21,835 nt of DNA, from the NCBI GenBank assembly GCA_036274595.1, contig DASUFL010000049.1:1-21835 (forward strand), read 5' to 3'. Each line of letters begins with the position of its first letter. Position 1 is the first letter of the stretch. The notes under the pieces are model-generated. The model did not search any database. It saw only the letters and a list, made by a program, of their open reading frames with translations, and was not told the origin of the DNA. The translations under genes were made by a program, and so were the position numbers. The stretch is from WS-9 sp036274595. GTDB taxonomy: Bacteria > Eisenbacteria > RBG-16-71-46 > SZUA-252. This document shows, one piece after another, positions 1 to 6,308 of the stretch.

Positions 1-45
1 CGCCTCCGAGCCCGGCCCCAGAGACTTCAGTCCGACGAAAAGGCC

Positions 46-86
46 AGAAAAGACGAAACGGGGCGGCGTCGAAACGACGCCACCCC
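46..86 (-). terminator. Intrinsic terminator of the outer-membrane barrel gene
   Basis: On the minus strand, positions 86 to 60 form a 12-base-pair stem (GGGGUGGCGUCG against CGACGCCGCCCC) around a three-base UUU loop; the only non-Watson-Crick pair is one U-G wobble. The stem is followed by GUUUCGUCUUUUC (59 to 47). The hairpin starts 25 bases after the stop codon of the barrel gene. Read from the plus strand the wobble becomes a C-A mismatch and there is no T-tract, so the element is oriented for the minus-strand transcript. Confidence 0.88.
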
Positions 87-111
87 GATCGCTACAACCG
101 TGCCGCGAGGC

Positions 112-690
112 TTACAGGCTGAAGCCGACGCCCGCGCGGAACGCGAGATAGTTCAGGCTCTCACCCTCGGTCGAAACCGAGTGGTACTGGCCCTGAAGGT
201 TCATCTTCGTCTTCGGACCGACCGGGAAGCCAACGCCAGCGCCCAGCATGTAGCCGAACTTGCCCTGGCTGTCATCAAAGTTGTTCAGCGGGTCGCTGTC
301 TTCCACCTTCGAGCTCACCTTGTAGTAGCCACCACCACCCTGGGCGAAGAAGCTCGGGCCCGTCGGCGCGCCGAAATTGAAGCGCATCGCCGGCTCAATA
401 CGGAGCACCTTGCTCGAGATCTGACCCGTGGTCACGCCGTTGTCATAGTCCAGGGAGCCCAGATTGTCATACGACACCTCAGCACCCCACGAAATCGACG
501 GGGACGCCGAGCGCCAGTAGGCCCCACCGAAACCGAGGCCGCCACCCAGCGTTTCGGTTCCGTAGTCGTTCGAAGACTTCACGTAGCCCAAGTTGAGCTC
601 CGCGGAGCCGACCATGTTCGCGTTCGCGTTGGCCGCAAAGCCGGCGACGCAGAACAGAGCGGCAAAAGCCAAGGCCATAGTGCGCTTCAT
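112..690 (-). CDS. Secreted outer-membrane beta-barrel protein
   Basis: A 192-residue protein with a Sec signal peptide (MKRT followed by a hydrophobic stretch, with likely cleavage after the ANA near residues 22-24). The mature part alternates polar and hydrophobic residues, is rich in Gly, Tyr, Phe and Ser, and ends in a strand YLAFRAGVGFSL resembling a C-terminal beta-signal. This fits a small single-chain barrel of about eight strands (OmpX/OmpA-barrel-like, DUF-type porin family protein). I cannot name the exact family or a ligand. The start at 690 is chosen over the in-frame ATG at 798 because it opens the signal peptide and has a strong Shine-Dalgarno, GGAGGGGG, ending six bases upstream. 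The gene is monocistronic: its own upstream promoter-like element lies at 799-826 and a terminator follows it. Confidence 0.85.
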   Translation of the reverse strand: MKRTMALAFAALFCVAGFAANANANMVGSAELNLGYVKSSNDYGTETLGGGLGFGGAYWRSASPSISWGAEVSYDNLGSLDYDNGVTTGQISSKVLRIEPAMRFNFGAPTGPSFFAQGGGGYYKVSSKVEDSDPLNNFDDSQGKFGYMLGAGVGFPVGPKTKMNLQGQYHSVSTEGESLNYLAFRAGVGFSL

Positions 691-798
691 TTGCTTCCCC
701 CTCCGGTTTTGGAACTCCGTGGTCATCCGCCCAGCCACCCTGGAGCCGCGTGCATCCCGCATCCGTGCAGGCTCGGCTCCCCCTCCTGCTCCGGACAC

Positions 799-826
799 TC
801 ATCGGCATCCAGGGGGGGAAACTTGA
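799..826 (-). promoter_or_regulatory. Sigma-28 (FliA)-like promoter for the barrel gene
   Basis: Read on the minus strand, TCAAGTTT (826 to 819) is followed after 12 bases by GCCGATGA (806 to 799). The classical flagellar sigma-28 consensus is TAAAGTTT, 11 bases, GCCGATAA, so each box matches 7 of 8 and the spacer is one base long. The spacer holds a run of seven C (818 to 812). The element lies about 110 bases before the barrel ATG and downstream of the MFS stop, so it would drive only the barrel gene. No flagellar or fliA gene is in the window, so the sigma assignment rests on the motif alone. Confidence 0.5.
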
Positions 827-874
827 CCCGAGATTGCAGGGAGCCCGGAACTACAAGACCTTACGCAGCAACAG

Positions 875-2158
875 TTAGGCTTCGGGAATCTCGACTTCGG
901 TCCGGGGAAGGCGCGCTTCAGCCACGTCCTTGAAGAAGATCCAGTAGAGGACCGAGGCGCCTACGTAGAGGGCCGCGGCAATGAGGAGGGGCTCTTCGTA
1001 CCCCTTTCGCTCGATGAGCGTCCCGCCGATGTCGGCGCTCACCGTCCAGGCCAGGTACCAGGAGAGGGAGAGGAGGCTGTTCGTGACGGCGTGGTCCCGC
1101 TCCGGGACCACCTCCATCGCGAAGTGGGAGACGAGGGGCTGGTTCATGTTCATGAGCCCGCCGCGGAGGAAGAAGCAGAGGGCGACGAGGGGGAACAGGT
1201 GCGAGACCGCGAGCACGACCATGAACGGCACCGACAGGAGCTGGGTCGCGACCACGCCGAGCACGAGCCCGAGCCGCCGCGAGACCGCCGGACCGAACAG
1301 GTTGCCCGCGACCATGAACCCCTGCATCACGCTGAACAGGATCCCGATCTCCCCTTCCGTGAGACCGAAGCGGTCTTTGAAGTAGAGATTGAGGAACGGG
1401 ATGATGAGCCCCGCGCCGAGCCCGATCATCGCCGACGGGAGGATGAGCTTCAGATGGAGGCCCCAGTCGATCTCGAGGAGATCCTGGATCTGCTCGAGCG
1501 CGCCCGGCCCGCCTCTGCTCTCGGCGCCTTGGCCCTCCTCGCCCGAGCGCATGGCCAGGAAGGGAAACGTGGACGCGAGCGTGACCGCCGCCGCCGCGAA
1601 GAGGCTCAGGCGCAGCGCCTGGCTGCTGGCGGGCGCGACGACGTGGACCAGGTGCGGGAGCGCTCCGCCGACCGCCGATCCGAGGATGGCGGAGAGGAAG
1701 AAGACGCCGAACGAGGCGCTGAAGAGGAACGGGCGCCGCTCGGTCGCGCTCTCCTTCATCACGACCGGCGCGATGGAGAGCCGGAAGATCGTGAGCACCA
1801 TTCCCGTCAGGAACGCGACGAGAAGGAGGAGCTCGGGCTGCACGAACGACGCCTGGAAGACGTACCCGAGCGAGGCGAGCGCGGCGCCGCCGACGAGCAG
1901 CCTGCGCGCCGGCATGCGGCGGAACAGGAACGCGGCCGGCAGCGCCGCGACGGCGGCGCCCAGCGCCACCTTGGAGAGGATCTGCCCGATCGTGGCGTCG
2001 GTGAGGCCGAGATCGCGAAGGTAGAGATTGAAGAGAAGCCCGAAGATCGACTGCCCCACCCCGAAGAGGAACATCCCCGCGAGATAGAGGCGTGGATTCC
2101 GGCTCGCCCCACGCACCTGCGCCAAGTACTCGCGCAGGAGCCCGACCGGATCGGCCAT
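875..2158 (-). CDS. MFS transporter, third gene of the radical SAM operon
   Basis: A 427-residue integral membrane protein with about twelve hydrophobic segments in two halves. The halves are separated by a polar loop around residues 205-235 (RSGEEGQGAESRGG). The arrangement is that of the major facilitator superfamily, and phrases such as NLYLRDLGL and NLYFKDRFGL at the start of each half betray the internal duplication. It is probably an exporter or importer of a small molecule; the substrate cannot be read from sequence. The ATG at 2158 directly abuts the TAG of the phosphoesterase gene (zero bases between), so the two are surely cotranscribed and probably translationally coupled. The C-terminus is cytoplasmic and acidic. 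No obvious terminator follows in 691-874. Confidence 0.88.
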   Translation of the reverse strand: MADPVGLLREYLAQVRGASRNPRLYLAGMFLFGVGQSIFGLLFNLYLRDLGLTDATIGQILSKVALGAAVAALPAAFLFRRMPARRLLVGGAALASLGYVFQASFVQPELLLLVAFLTGMVLTIFRLSIAPVVMKESATERRPFLFSASFGVFFLSAILGSAVGGALPHLVHVVAPASSQALRLSLFAAAAVTLASTFPFLAMRSGEEGQGAESRGGPGALEQIQDLLEIDWGLHLKLILPSAMIGLGAGLIIPFLNLYFKDRFGLTEGEIGILFSVMQGFMVAGNLFGPAVSRRLGLVLGVVATQLLSVPFMVVLAVSHLFPLVALCFFLRGGLMNMNQPLVSHFAMEVVPERDHAVTNSLLSLSWYLAWTVSADIGGTLIERKGYEEPLLIAAALYVGASVLYWIFFKDVAEARLPRTEVEIPEA

Positions 2159-2935
2159 CTACCAGCGGCCCCGGGCACGCTCCTTCGCCGGAAGGATCTC
2201 GAGGCAGGTGGTCCACCAGCCGGTGCGGATCGTGTCGCCGAACGCGGGAGGCAGCCCTTCCCCGTCCATCTCCGCGGCCACGGCTTCGGCGTCGTACGGG
2301 ACCGGCACGAACTGCGCGTCGTGGCGGTCGGCGGCGAACCATGCGTACCACGCGGCGCGGAGACCGTCGTTGGCCGGGCGCCCGATCGCCCCCACGTTGA
2401 CGATTCGCGCGCCGTGCGGCAGCTCCCGCTGCCAGTGGAGTCCGGTGTGGGTGCAGAGGATCTGGTCCGCGCCGGCGTCCCGGGCGAGGCGCTCGAGGAA
2501 CGCGTCGGATGAGGCGGACTCCCAGAGGAACTCGTTCGTCTGCCGGGGAGAGCCGTGGCAGAGGAGATAGCGCCGGCCACCGCGCAGGAGGCGCAGGGAC
2601 TCCGGCAGGCGGCCCATCCACCCGCGGTCCCGCTCGGACGCCCGCGCGTCGGTGTACGCATAGGCGATCCGCGCGTACTCGTTGTCCTTGGGATGCGTGT
2701 AGCCGCAGCCGCAGTCGGGCCGCCTCTGCGCGAGCGCCCGGTCGTAGTTCCCGGCGACAGCGATCACCTCGAACTCCTCGAGGAGCGGAGCCATCGCGCC
2801 AGGGCGTGGACCGAAGCCGCCCAGGTCGCCCAGGCAGTAGATCGCGCCGGCGCCGCGCCCCACCGCGTCCTCGAGCACGGCCCGGAGCGCCAGGTGATTG
2901 CCGTAGGGGCCGCCGAAGACGGCGATCGGCTCCAT
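2159..2935 (-). CDS. Calcineurin-like metallophosphoesterase-fold protein lacking metal site 1
   Basis: A 258-residue protein with the order of motifs of the small bacterial metallophosphoesterases (Metallophos_2, YfcE-like): CLGDLGGFG (D37), AGNYD (N63), LCHGSP (H127), CTHTGLHW (H163) and VNVGAIGRPAND. The expected first motif, D-x-H-G-N, reads GGPYGN (residues 8-13), so Asp and His are replaced by G9 and Y11; the second His of GHTH is G165. In this fold these three are the ligands private to metal 1, whereas D37, N63, H127 and H163 hold metal 2. The protein also has a DCGCGY motif (C75, C77). It starts at an ATG overlapping the radical SAM stop by one base and ends exactly before the MFS start. 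It may be a single-metal enzyme, a binding protein or a non-catalytic partner. Confidence 0.85.
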   Translation of the reverse strand: MEPIAVFGGPYGNHLALRAVLEDAVGRGAGAIYCLGDLGGFGPRPGAMAPLLEEFEVIAVAGNYDRALAQRRPDCGCGYTHPKDNEYARIAYAYTDARASERDRGWMGRLPESLRLLRGGRRYLLCHGSPRQTNEFLWESASSDAFLERLARDAGADQILCTHTGLHWQRELPHGARIVNVGAIGRPANDGLRAAWYAWFAADRHDAQFVPVPYDAEAVAAEMDGEGLPPAFGDTIRTGWWTTCLEILPAKERARGRW

Positions 2936-3822
2936 CAGTTCCGGCACGTCGCCCCGGTCGCCCAGCAGGTGTGGCAGGCGCCGTGCGCCAGTGGGAAGGA
3001 GCGGAGGGACGCGCGGAGCGTGGGTCCGAGCCGCGCGTCCTCGCTGTCGATGAGGATCGGGCAGACATAGACGCCGCGGCTCGTCACCATGCGGCTGGTC
3101 GAGCACTGGAGCTTCTGCATGTCGAATCCGAGGAGATGCTCGGGCGTCAGCCGTTCCCGCGATCCATAGCCGCCGCTCCGATTCGCTTCGCGGCCGACCC
3201 GGAACATCGGGAGCACCTTCACGCGCGGGCGGGCGAGCCCCACGTCCCGGAGCGTGTCGTGGAAGCGCGCACGCAGGGCGGCGTCGTCCCCGTCGCTCCA
3301 CGTCTGGGCCACGGTCACGATGGGATCGAAGCCGGCCCTGGAGAGCTCGCGCAGCCCGGTCAGCGCCCCCGCGAACGACCCTTCCCCGCGCAGCGCATCG
3401 TTCGACGCGGGGTCGAGGCCGTCCAGGCTCACGCGCACCTCGAGCGAGTAGCGGCTCTCCTGCTCGAGCGCGCGGAGGCGGCTCGCCTCCGCGGCGTCGA
3501 TCAGGGTCGCGTTCGTGAGCACGGTCGAGGGAGCCATCGCGAGCGCGTCCTCCAGGATCGAATGGAGCTCGCGGTTCAGGAACGGCTCCCCGCCGGTGAA
3601 GTAGAAGTCGCGCACGCCGAGCGCGCGAGCTTCGTCCAGGTAGGGGCGCGTTTCCGCGCGCGACATCATCGCGTGCCGGCGATTGGTCGGGCCGCAGGTG
3701 ATGAAGCAGTGGCTGCATGTGAGATTGCACAGCGTGCCCGCCACCTGGAACCAGACGGTGTCCAGGGCGAGGAGTGGAACCGTGGGAACGACGGCGATCG
3801 GAATCGCGGCGGGCGCCGACAT
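2935..3822 (-). CDS. Radical SAM protein with C-terminal auxiliary-cluster cysteines
   Basis: A 295-residue radical S-adenosylmethionine enzyme. The cluster motif CxxxCxxC is at C32, C36 and C39, followed by the SAM-binding FTGGEP motif. Near the C-terminus five more cysteines (C240, C254, C283, C286, C293) form a pattern CSTSR...GVYVC...CHTCWATGATC, like a SPASM or twitch domain binding an extra Fe-S cluster. Such domains are common in enzymes modifying peptides or other large substrates, but the substrate here is unknown and I see no precursor-peptide gene. The start at 3822 is preferred to the in-frame ATG at 3885, which would run into the divergent gene; there is no Shine-Dalgarno, but an extended -10 ends six bases upstream. 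It is the first gene of the operon with the phosphoesterase and MFS genes. Confidence 0.88.
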   Translation of the reverse strand: MSAPAAIPIAVVPTVPLLALDTVWFQVAGTLCNLTCSHCFITCGPTNRRHAMMSRAETRPYLDEARALGVRDFYFTGGEPFLNRELHSILEDALAMAPSTVLTNATLIDAAEASRLRALEQESRYSLEVRVSLDGLDPASNDALRGEGSFAGALTGLRELSRAGFDPIVTVAQTWSDGDDAALRARFHDTLRDVGLARPRVKVLPMFRVGREANRSGGYGSRERLTPEHLLGFDMQKLQCSTSRMVTSRGVYVCPILIDSEDARLGPTLRASLRSFPLAHGACHTCWATGATCRN

Positions 3823-3828
3823 TCGTGG

Positions 3829-3837
3829 AGCGTAGCA
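3829..3837 (-). promoter_or_regulatory. Extended -10 element, probable leaderless start of the radical SAM operon
   Basis: On the minus strand TGCTACGCT (3837 to 3829) has the TGN-TANNNT form of an extended -10 box and ends six bases before the ATG at 3822. Transcription would then begin at or next to the A of the start codon. No good -35 box lies 16-18 bases upstream, as is usual for extended -10 promoters. The call is strengthened by the same arrangement before two other unit-heading genes in the window. Confidence 0.4.
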
Positions 3838-3861
3838 CGCGCCGGGGCGGAACGTCCGCCA

Positions 3862-3870
3862 TGCTATCAT
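3862..3870 (+). promoter_or_regulatory. Extended -10 element of the ferredoxin-NADP reductase gene
   Basis: TGC-TATCAT matches the -10 consensus TATAAT at five of six positions and has the extended TG. Transcription would begin near 3877, giving a leader of about 34 bases to the ATG at 3911. It lies 25 bases from the divergent radical SAM -10, so the two promoters are nearly back to back. Confidence 0.4.
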
Positions 3871-3910
3871 GCCGGGCCGTTCCACCCTCCTTCTCCAAAT
3901 GGATCATCGC

Positions 3911-4918
3911 ATGATCTGGGATGTCGTCATCATCGGTGCCGGCCCCGCCGGCCTTTCCGCCGCGCTCTTCACGCGCATGCGCCGCATGTCCACGCTCATG
4001 ATCGAGACCGCGGTCGCGGGCGGACAGCTCGCCTCGCTCTATCCCAAGAAGCCGGTCCACGACATGCCCTCGTACACCTATGTGATGGGCGAGGACCTGG
4101 GGCGGAACTTCGTCGAGCAGGCGGCGCACATGGGGGTCGAGATCCACGAGGGGGAGCACGTCACCTCGATCGCCCGGGACGACGCCGCGGCCGTCGTGCG
4201 GGTGGTCTCGACGAAGGGATCCTACGAAGCGCGGAGCGTCATCGTCGCGACCGGGGGCGGCGCCTTCGAGCCGCGCAAGATCAACAAGCCGGGCGAGGCC
4301 GAGCTCAAGGGACGGGGCGTCACGTACGGCATGCCCGACGTCGAGGAGAGCCGCGGCAAGCGCGTGCTCGTGATCGGAGGGGGCGACAGCGCGCTCGAGT
4401 CGGCGCTCTCGCTCAAAGACGTGGCCCAGGTCACGCTCATCCACATGCTCGACAAATGGCAAGGCATGGACGGCTACGTCGAGGACGTTCGAGAGTCCTC
4501 GATCCGGGCCCTTCTCGAGACCGAGACGGTGGAGATCCAAGGGAACGGCCGCGTGGAGACGGTCGTCGTCCGGAACAAGAAGACCGGCGCCACGGAGGAG
4601 CTCCCGATCGACCTCGTCTCGATCAACATCGGCTATCTCATGGACACGAAGATCGTGCGCCAGTGGGGACTCGAGCTCGAGGGGAGCCAGATCAAGGTCG
4701 ATCCCATCATGAAGACGAACGTCACCGGGGTCTTCTGCTGCGGCGACATCGCCACGTACCCCGGGAAGTACAAGCTCCTCATCACCGCCTGCAGCGAAGG
4801 GGCGGCCGCCGCGAACACGGCCTACATCCACGTGAAGCAGCCGAAGAAGTTCACCGTGGGCGAGCTCTACGCGGCGCCGAAGGAGGAAGGCGACACCCAG
4901 CCCAGGGGCGGGGAGTAG
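3911..4918 (+). CDS. Ferredoxin/flavodoxin-NADP+ reductase, thioredoxin-reductase-like type
   Basis: A 335-residue flavoprotein with an N-terminal FAD motif GAGPAG (residues 9-14), the segment GGQLASLYPKKPVHDMPSYT typical of YumC-type ferredoxin-NADP reductases, a central NADPH motif GGGDSA, and the C-terminal CGDIATYPGK FAD segment. The redox-active CxxC of thioredoxin reductase is absent: the equivalent region reads GVTYGMPD. It should pass electrons between NADPH and ferredoxin or flavodoxin in the cytoplasm. Starts at 3899 and 3869 are possible; 3911 is chosen because it begins right before the FAD fold and has a weak GGA seven bases upstream, while 3869 overlaps the likely -10 box. A single-gene unit, convergent with the tldE gene. 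Confidence 0.85.
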   Translation: MIWDVVIIGAGPAGLSAALFTRMRRMSTLMIETAVAGGQLASLYPKKPVHDMPSYTYVMGEDLGRNFVEQAAHMGVEIHEGEHVTSIARDDAAAVVRVVSTKGSYEARSVIVATGGGAFEPRKINKPGEAELKGRGVTYGMPDVEESRGKRVLVIGGGDSALESALSLKDVAQVTLIHMLDKWQGMDGYVEDVRESSIRALLETETVEIQGNGRVETVVVRNKKTGATEELPIDLVSINIGYLMDTKIVRQWGLELEGSQIKVDPIMKTNVTGVFCCGDIATYPGKYKLLITACSEGAAAANTAYIHVKQPKKFTVGELYAAPKEEGDTQPRGGE

Positions 4919-4954
4919 GGGCGGAGCGTCGAGGCGGAACGAAGGGCGAAGATG

Positions 4955-4979
4955 GGTCGGCGCCTATGCGCCGCCGACC
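4955..4979. repeat. Inverted repeat between convergent genes
   Basis: GGTCGGCG (4955-4962) is repeated in inverse as CGCCGACC (4972-4979), spanning the tldE stop codon. It lies where two transcription units converge, so it could be a bidirectional terminator stem, but neither side has a T-tract, so that role is unproven. Confidence 0.35.
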
Positions 4980-6307
4980 GTGAGCTCCTTGAACCGGATG
5001 GAGGGCGAGCAGAACTGGGAGCGGAAATCGAGATCCCGTCCCACGGCATCCACTCCCGTCAGCATGTCGGAGATCTTCCCGGCCACTGTGATTCCTTCCA
5101 CCGGGCGGCCGAGCTTCCCCTTCTCGATCCAGTTCCCCTCGACCTGCTGCGAGTAGTCCCCCGCCGCGAGATCGAATCCGAATCCTGCCGTGCCCGTCAC
5201 GAGGAGGCCGTTCGGCACCTGCTCGATCATGGACGAGAGCTTGGACGAGCCGTTGTCGACGTAGAAGTTGGAGGCGCCCACGGCGGGGAGCGAATCGTAG
5301 CCGCGCCAGGCGCTTCCGGTCGGGTTCACCCCGTCGCGCCGGGCGGTGGCGGCGGTGTGGAGATAGCGGGTCAGGACGCCGCGGTCGACCACGACGTTGC
5401 GCCGCGTTTGCGATCCTTCCCCGTCGAACGGACGCGATCCGAGCCCGCGGCGCAGGATGGCGTCGTCCACGATCGTCAGCAAAGGCGAGGCGATGACCGA
5501 CCCCCTCTTGCCGGCGAGGAACGAGCGCTGCTCGAGCACGTTGAGCCCGCTGAAGGCGCCGAAGAGTCCGCCCAGGAATCCCCCCGCAGCCTCGGCTTCG
5601 AAGATGACAGGCACGCGCGCCGACGGCACGGGCTTGGCGCCCAGGCGCGCCACCGCGCGCTCGCCCGCCTTTCGCCCCACGCGGTCGGGCGTGGTGAGGT
5701 CCTGGAAGTTGCGCTTGCGGTCCGTGAAGGAGCCGACCCGCTTCTGGGTCCCATCCGTCGCCACGGCGGAGCAGTAGAGCCAGAACTGGGTGTTCCGGAA
5801 CGTCTGATACGGGATGAACGTGTTCGAGAAGTGGGTCTCCCCCACGACGTAGCCGGCGCGCGCGGTCTGCGTGGTCTTCACCTTGTTCACGAGAAGCGCG
5901 TTGTCCTCGAGCGCCTTCGCGAGAACGATCAGGTCTTGCGGCGTGATGCGGTCGGCGTAGGGATCCTCGATCTCGAGATTCGTCTGCGGCGGGAACTGCT
6001 GGTCCGGGAGCCGGTTCTCATCCCGCGGCGTCGCCTGCGAGGCGAGGGCGATGGTCCGCACCACCAGCTCGTCCAGCACGGTGCGGTTCAGGTTCGTCGT
6101 GTAGAGGAAGCCCATCTTCCGGTCGCGCAGCACCCGGAGCCCGAGTCCCGTGATCGCGGATTGCTGGAGCAGCTCCACCTCGCCCTCGCGGTACCGCACC
6201 TCGACGAAGCGGACGAACTCGAAGTAGGTCTCGGCTTCGGCCGCGCCGGAGCGCTCCGCCATGCTGCGGACGTTGTTCAGGACTTCATCGGGGCGGGAGG
6301 TGGGCAT
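4964..6307 (-). CDS. tldE: TldE/PmbA-family subunit of the TldD/TldE protease
   Basis: A 447-residue protein matching the PmbA/TldE half of the TldD/TldE metalloprotease (E. coli PmbA is about 450 residues). Features include an N-terminal domain with YREGEVELLQQSAITGLGLRV, and a C-terminal half with RNVVVDRGVLTRYLHT, DFRSQFCSPSI and a terminal KELTVGGA. It has no HExxxH, as expected for the non-catalytic partner. In known systems the TldD/TldE heterodimer degrades or trims unfolded peptides and matures some ribosomal peptides (microcin B17). No signal peptide is visible, in contrast to the neighbouring TldD. It starts one base after the tldD stop, so the pair is cotranscribed. Confidence 0.9.
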   Translation of the reverse strand: MPTSRPDEVLNNVRSMAERSGAAEAETYFEFVRFVEVRYREGEVELLQQSAITGLGLRVLRDRKMGFLYTTNLNRTVLDELVVRTIALASQATPRDENRLPDQQFPPQTNLEIEDPYADRITPQDLIVLAKALEDNALLVNKVKTTQTARAGYVVGETHFSNTFIPYQTFRNTQFWLYCSAVATDGTQKRVGSFTDRKRNFQDLTTPDRVGRKAGERAVARLGAKPVPSARVPVIFEAEAAGGFLGGLFGAFSGLNVLEQRSFLAGKRGSVIASPLLTIVDDAILRRGLGSRPFDGEGSQTRRNVVVDRGVLTRYLHTAATARRDGVNPTGSAWRGYDSLPAVGASNFYVDNGSSKLSSMIEQVPNGLLVTGTAGFGFDLAAGDYSQQVEGNWIEKGKLGRPVEGITVAGKISDMLTGVDAVGRDLDFRSQFCSPSIRFKELTVGGA

Positions 6308-6308
6308 G

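Noticed and set aside
691..798. In-frame upstream start of the barrel protein at 798
   Set aside because: It would bury the signal peptide 36 residues in and place the start inside the putative promoter; the start at 690 has a strong Shine-Dalgarno.
1091..2512. Plus-strand frame of 473 residues, very rich in Glu and Arg
   Set aside because: It is the antisense shadow of the MFS and phosphoesterase genes; the charge-rich composition is what high-GC reverse frames give, and no domain is visible.
3823..3885. Longer radical SAM start at 3885
   Set aside because: It would overlap the promoter region and upstream frame of the divergent reductase and adds residues with no family character; the -10 element lies downstream of it.
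2936..4831. Long minus-strand upstream extension of the phosphoesterase frame (632 extra residues)
   Set aside because: It runs antisense to the ferredoxin-NADP reductase gene and through the radical SAM gene in another frame; its translation is compositionally biased and shows no family motif. The true start is the ATG at 2935.
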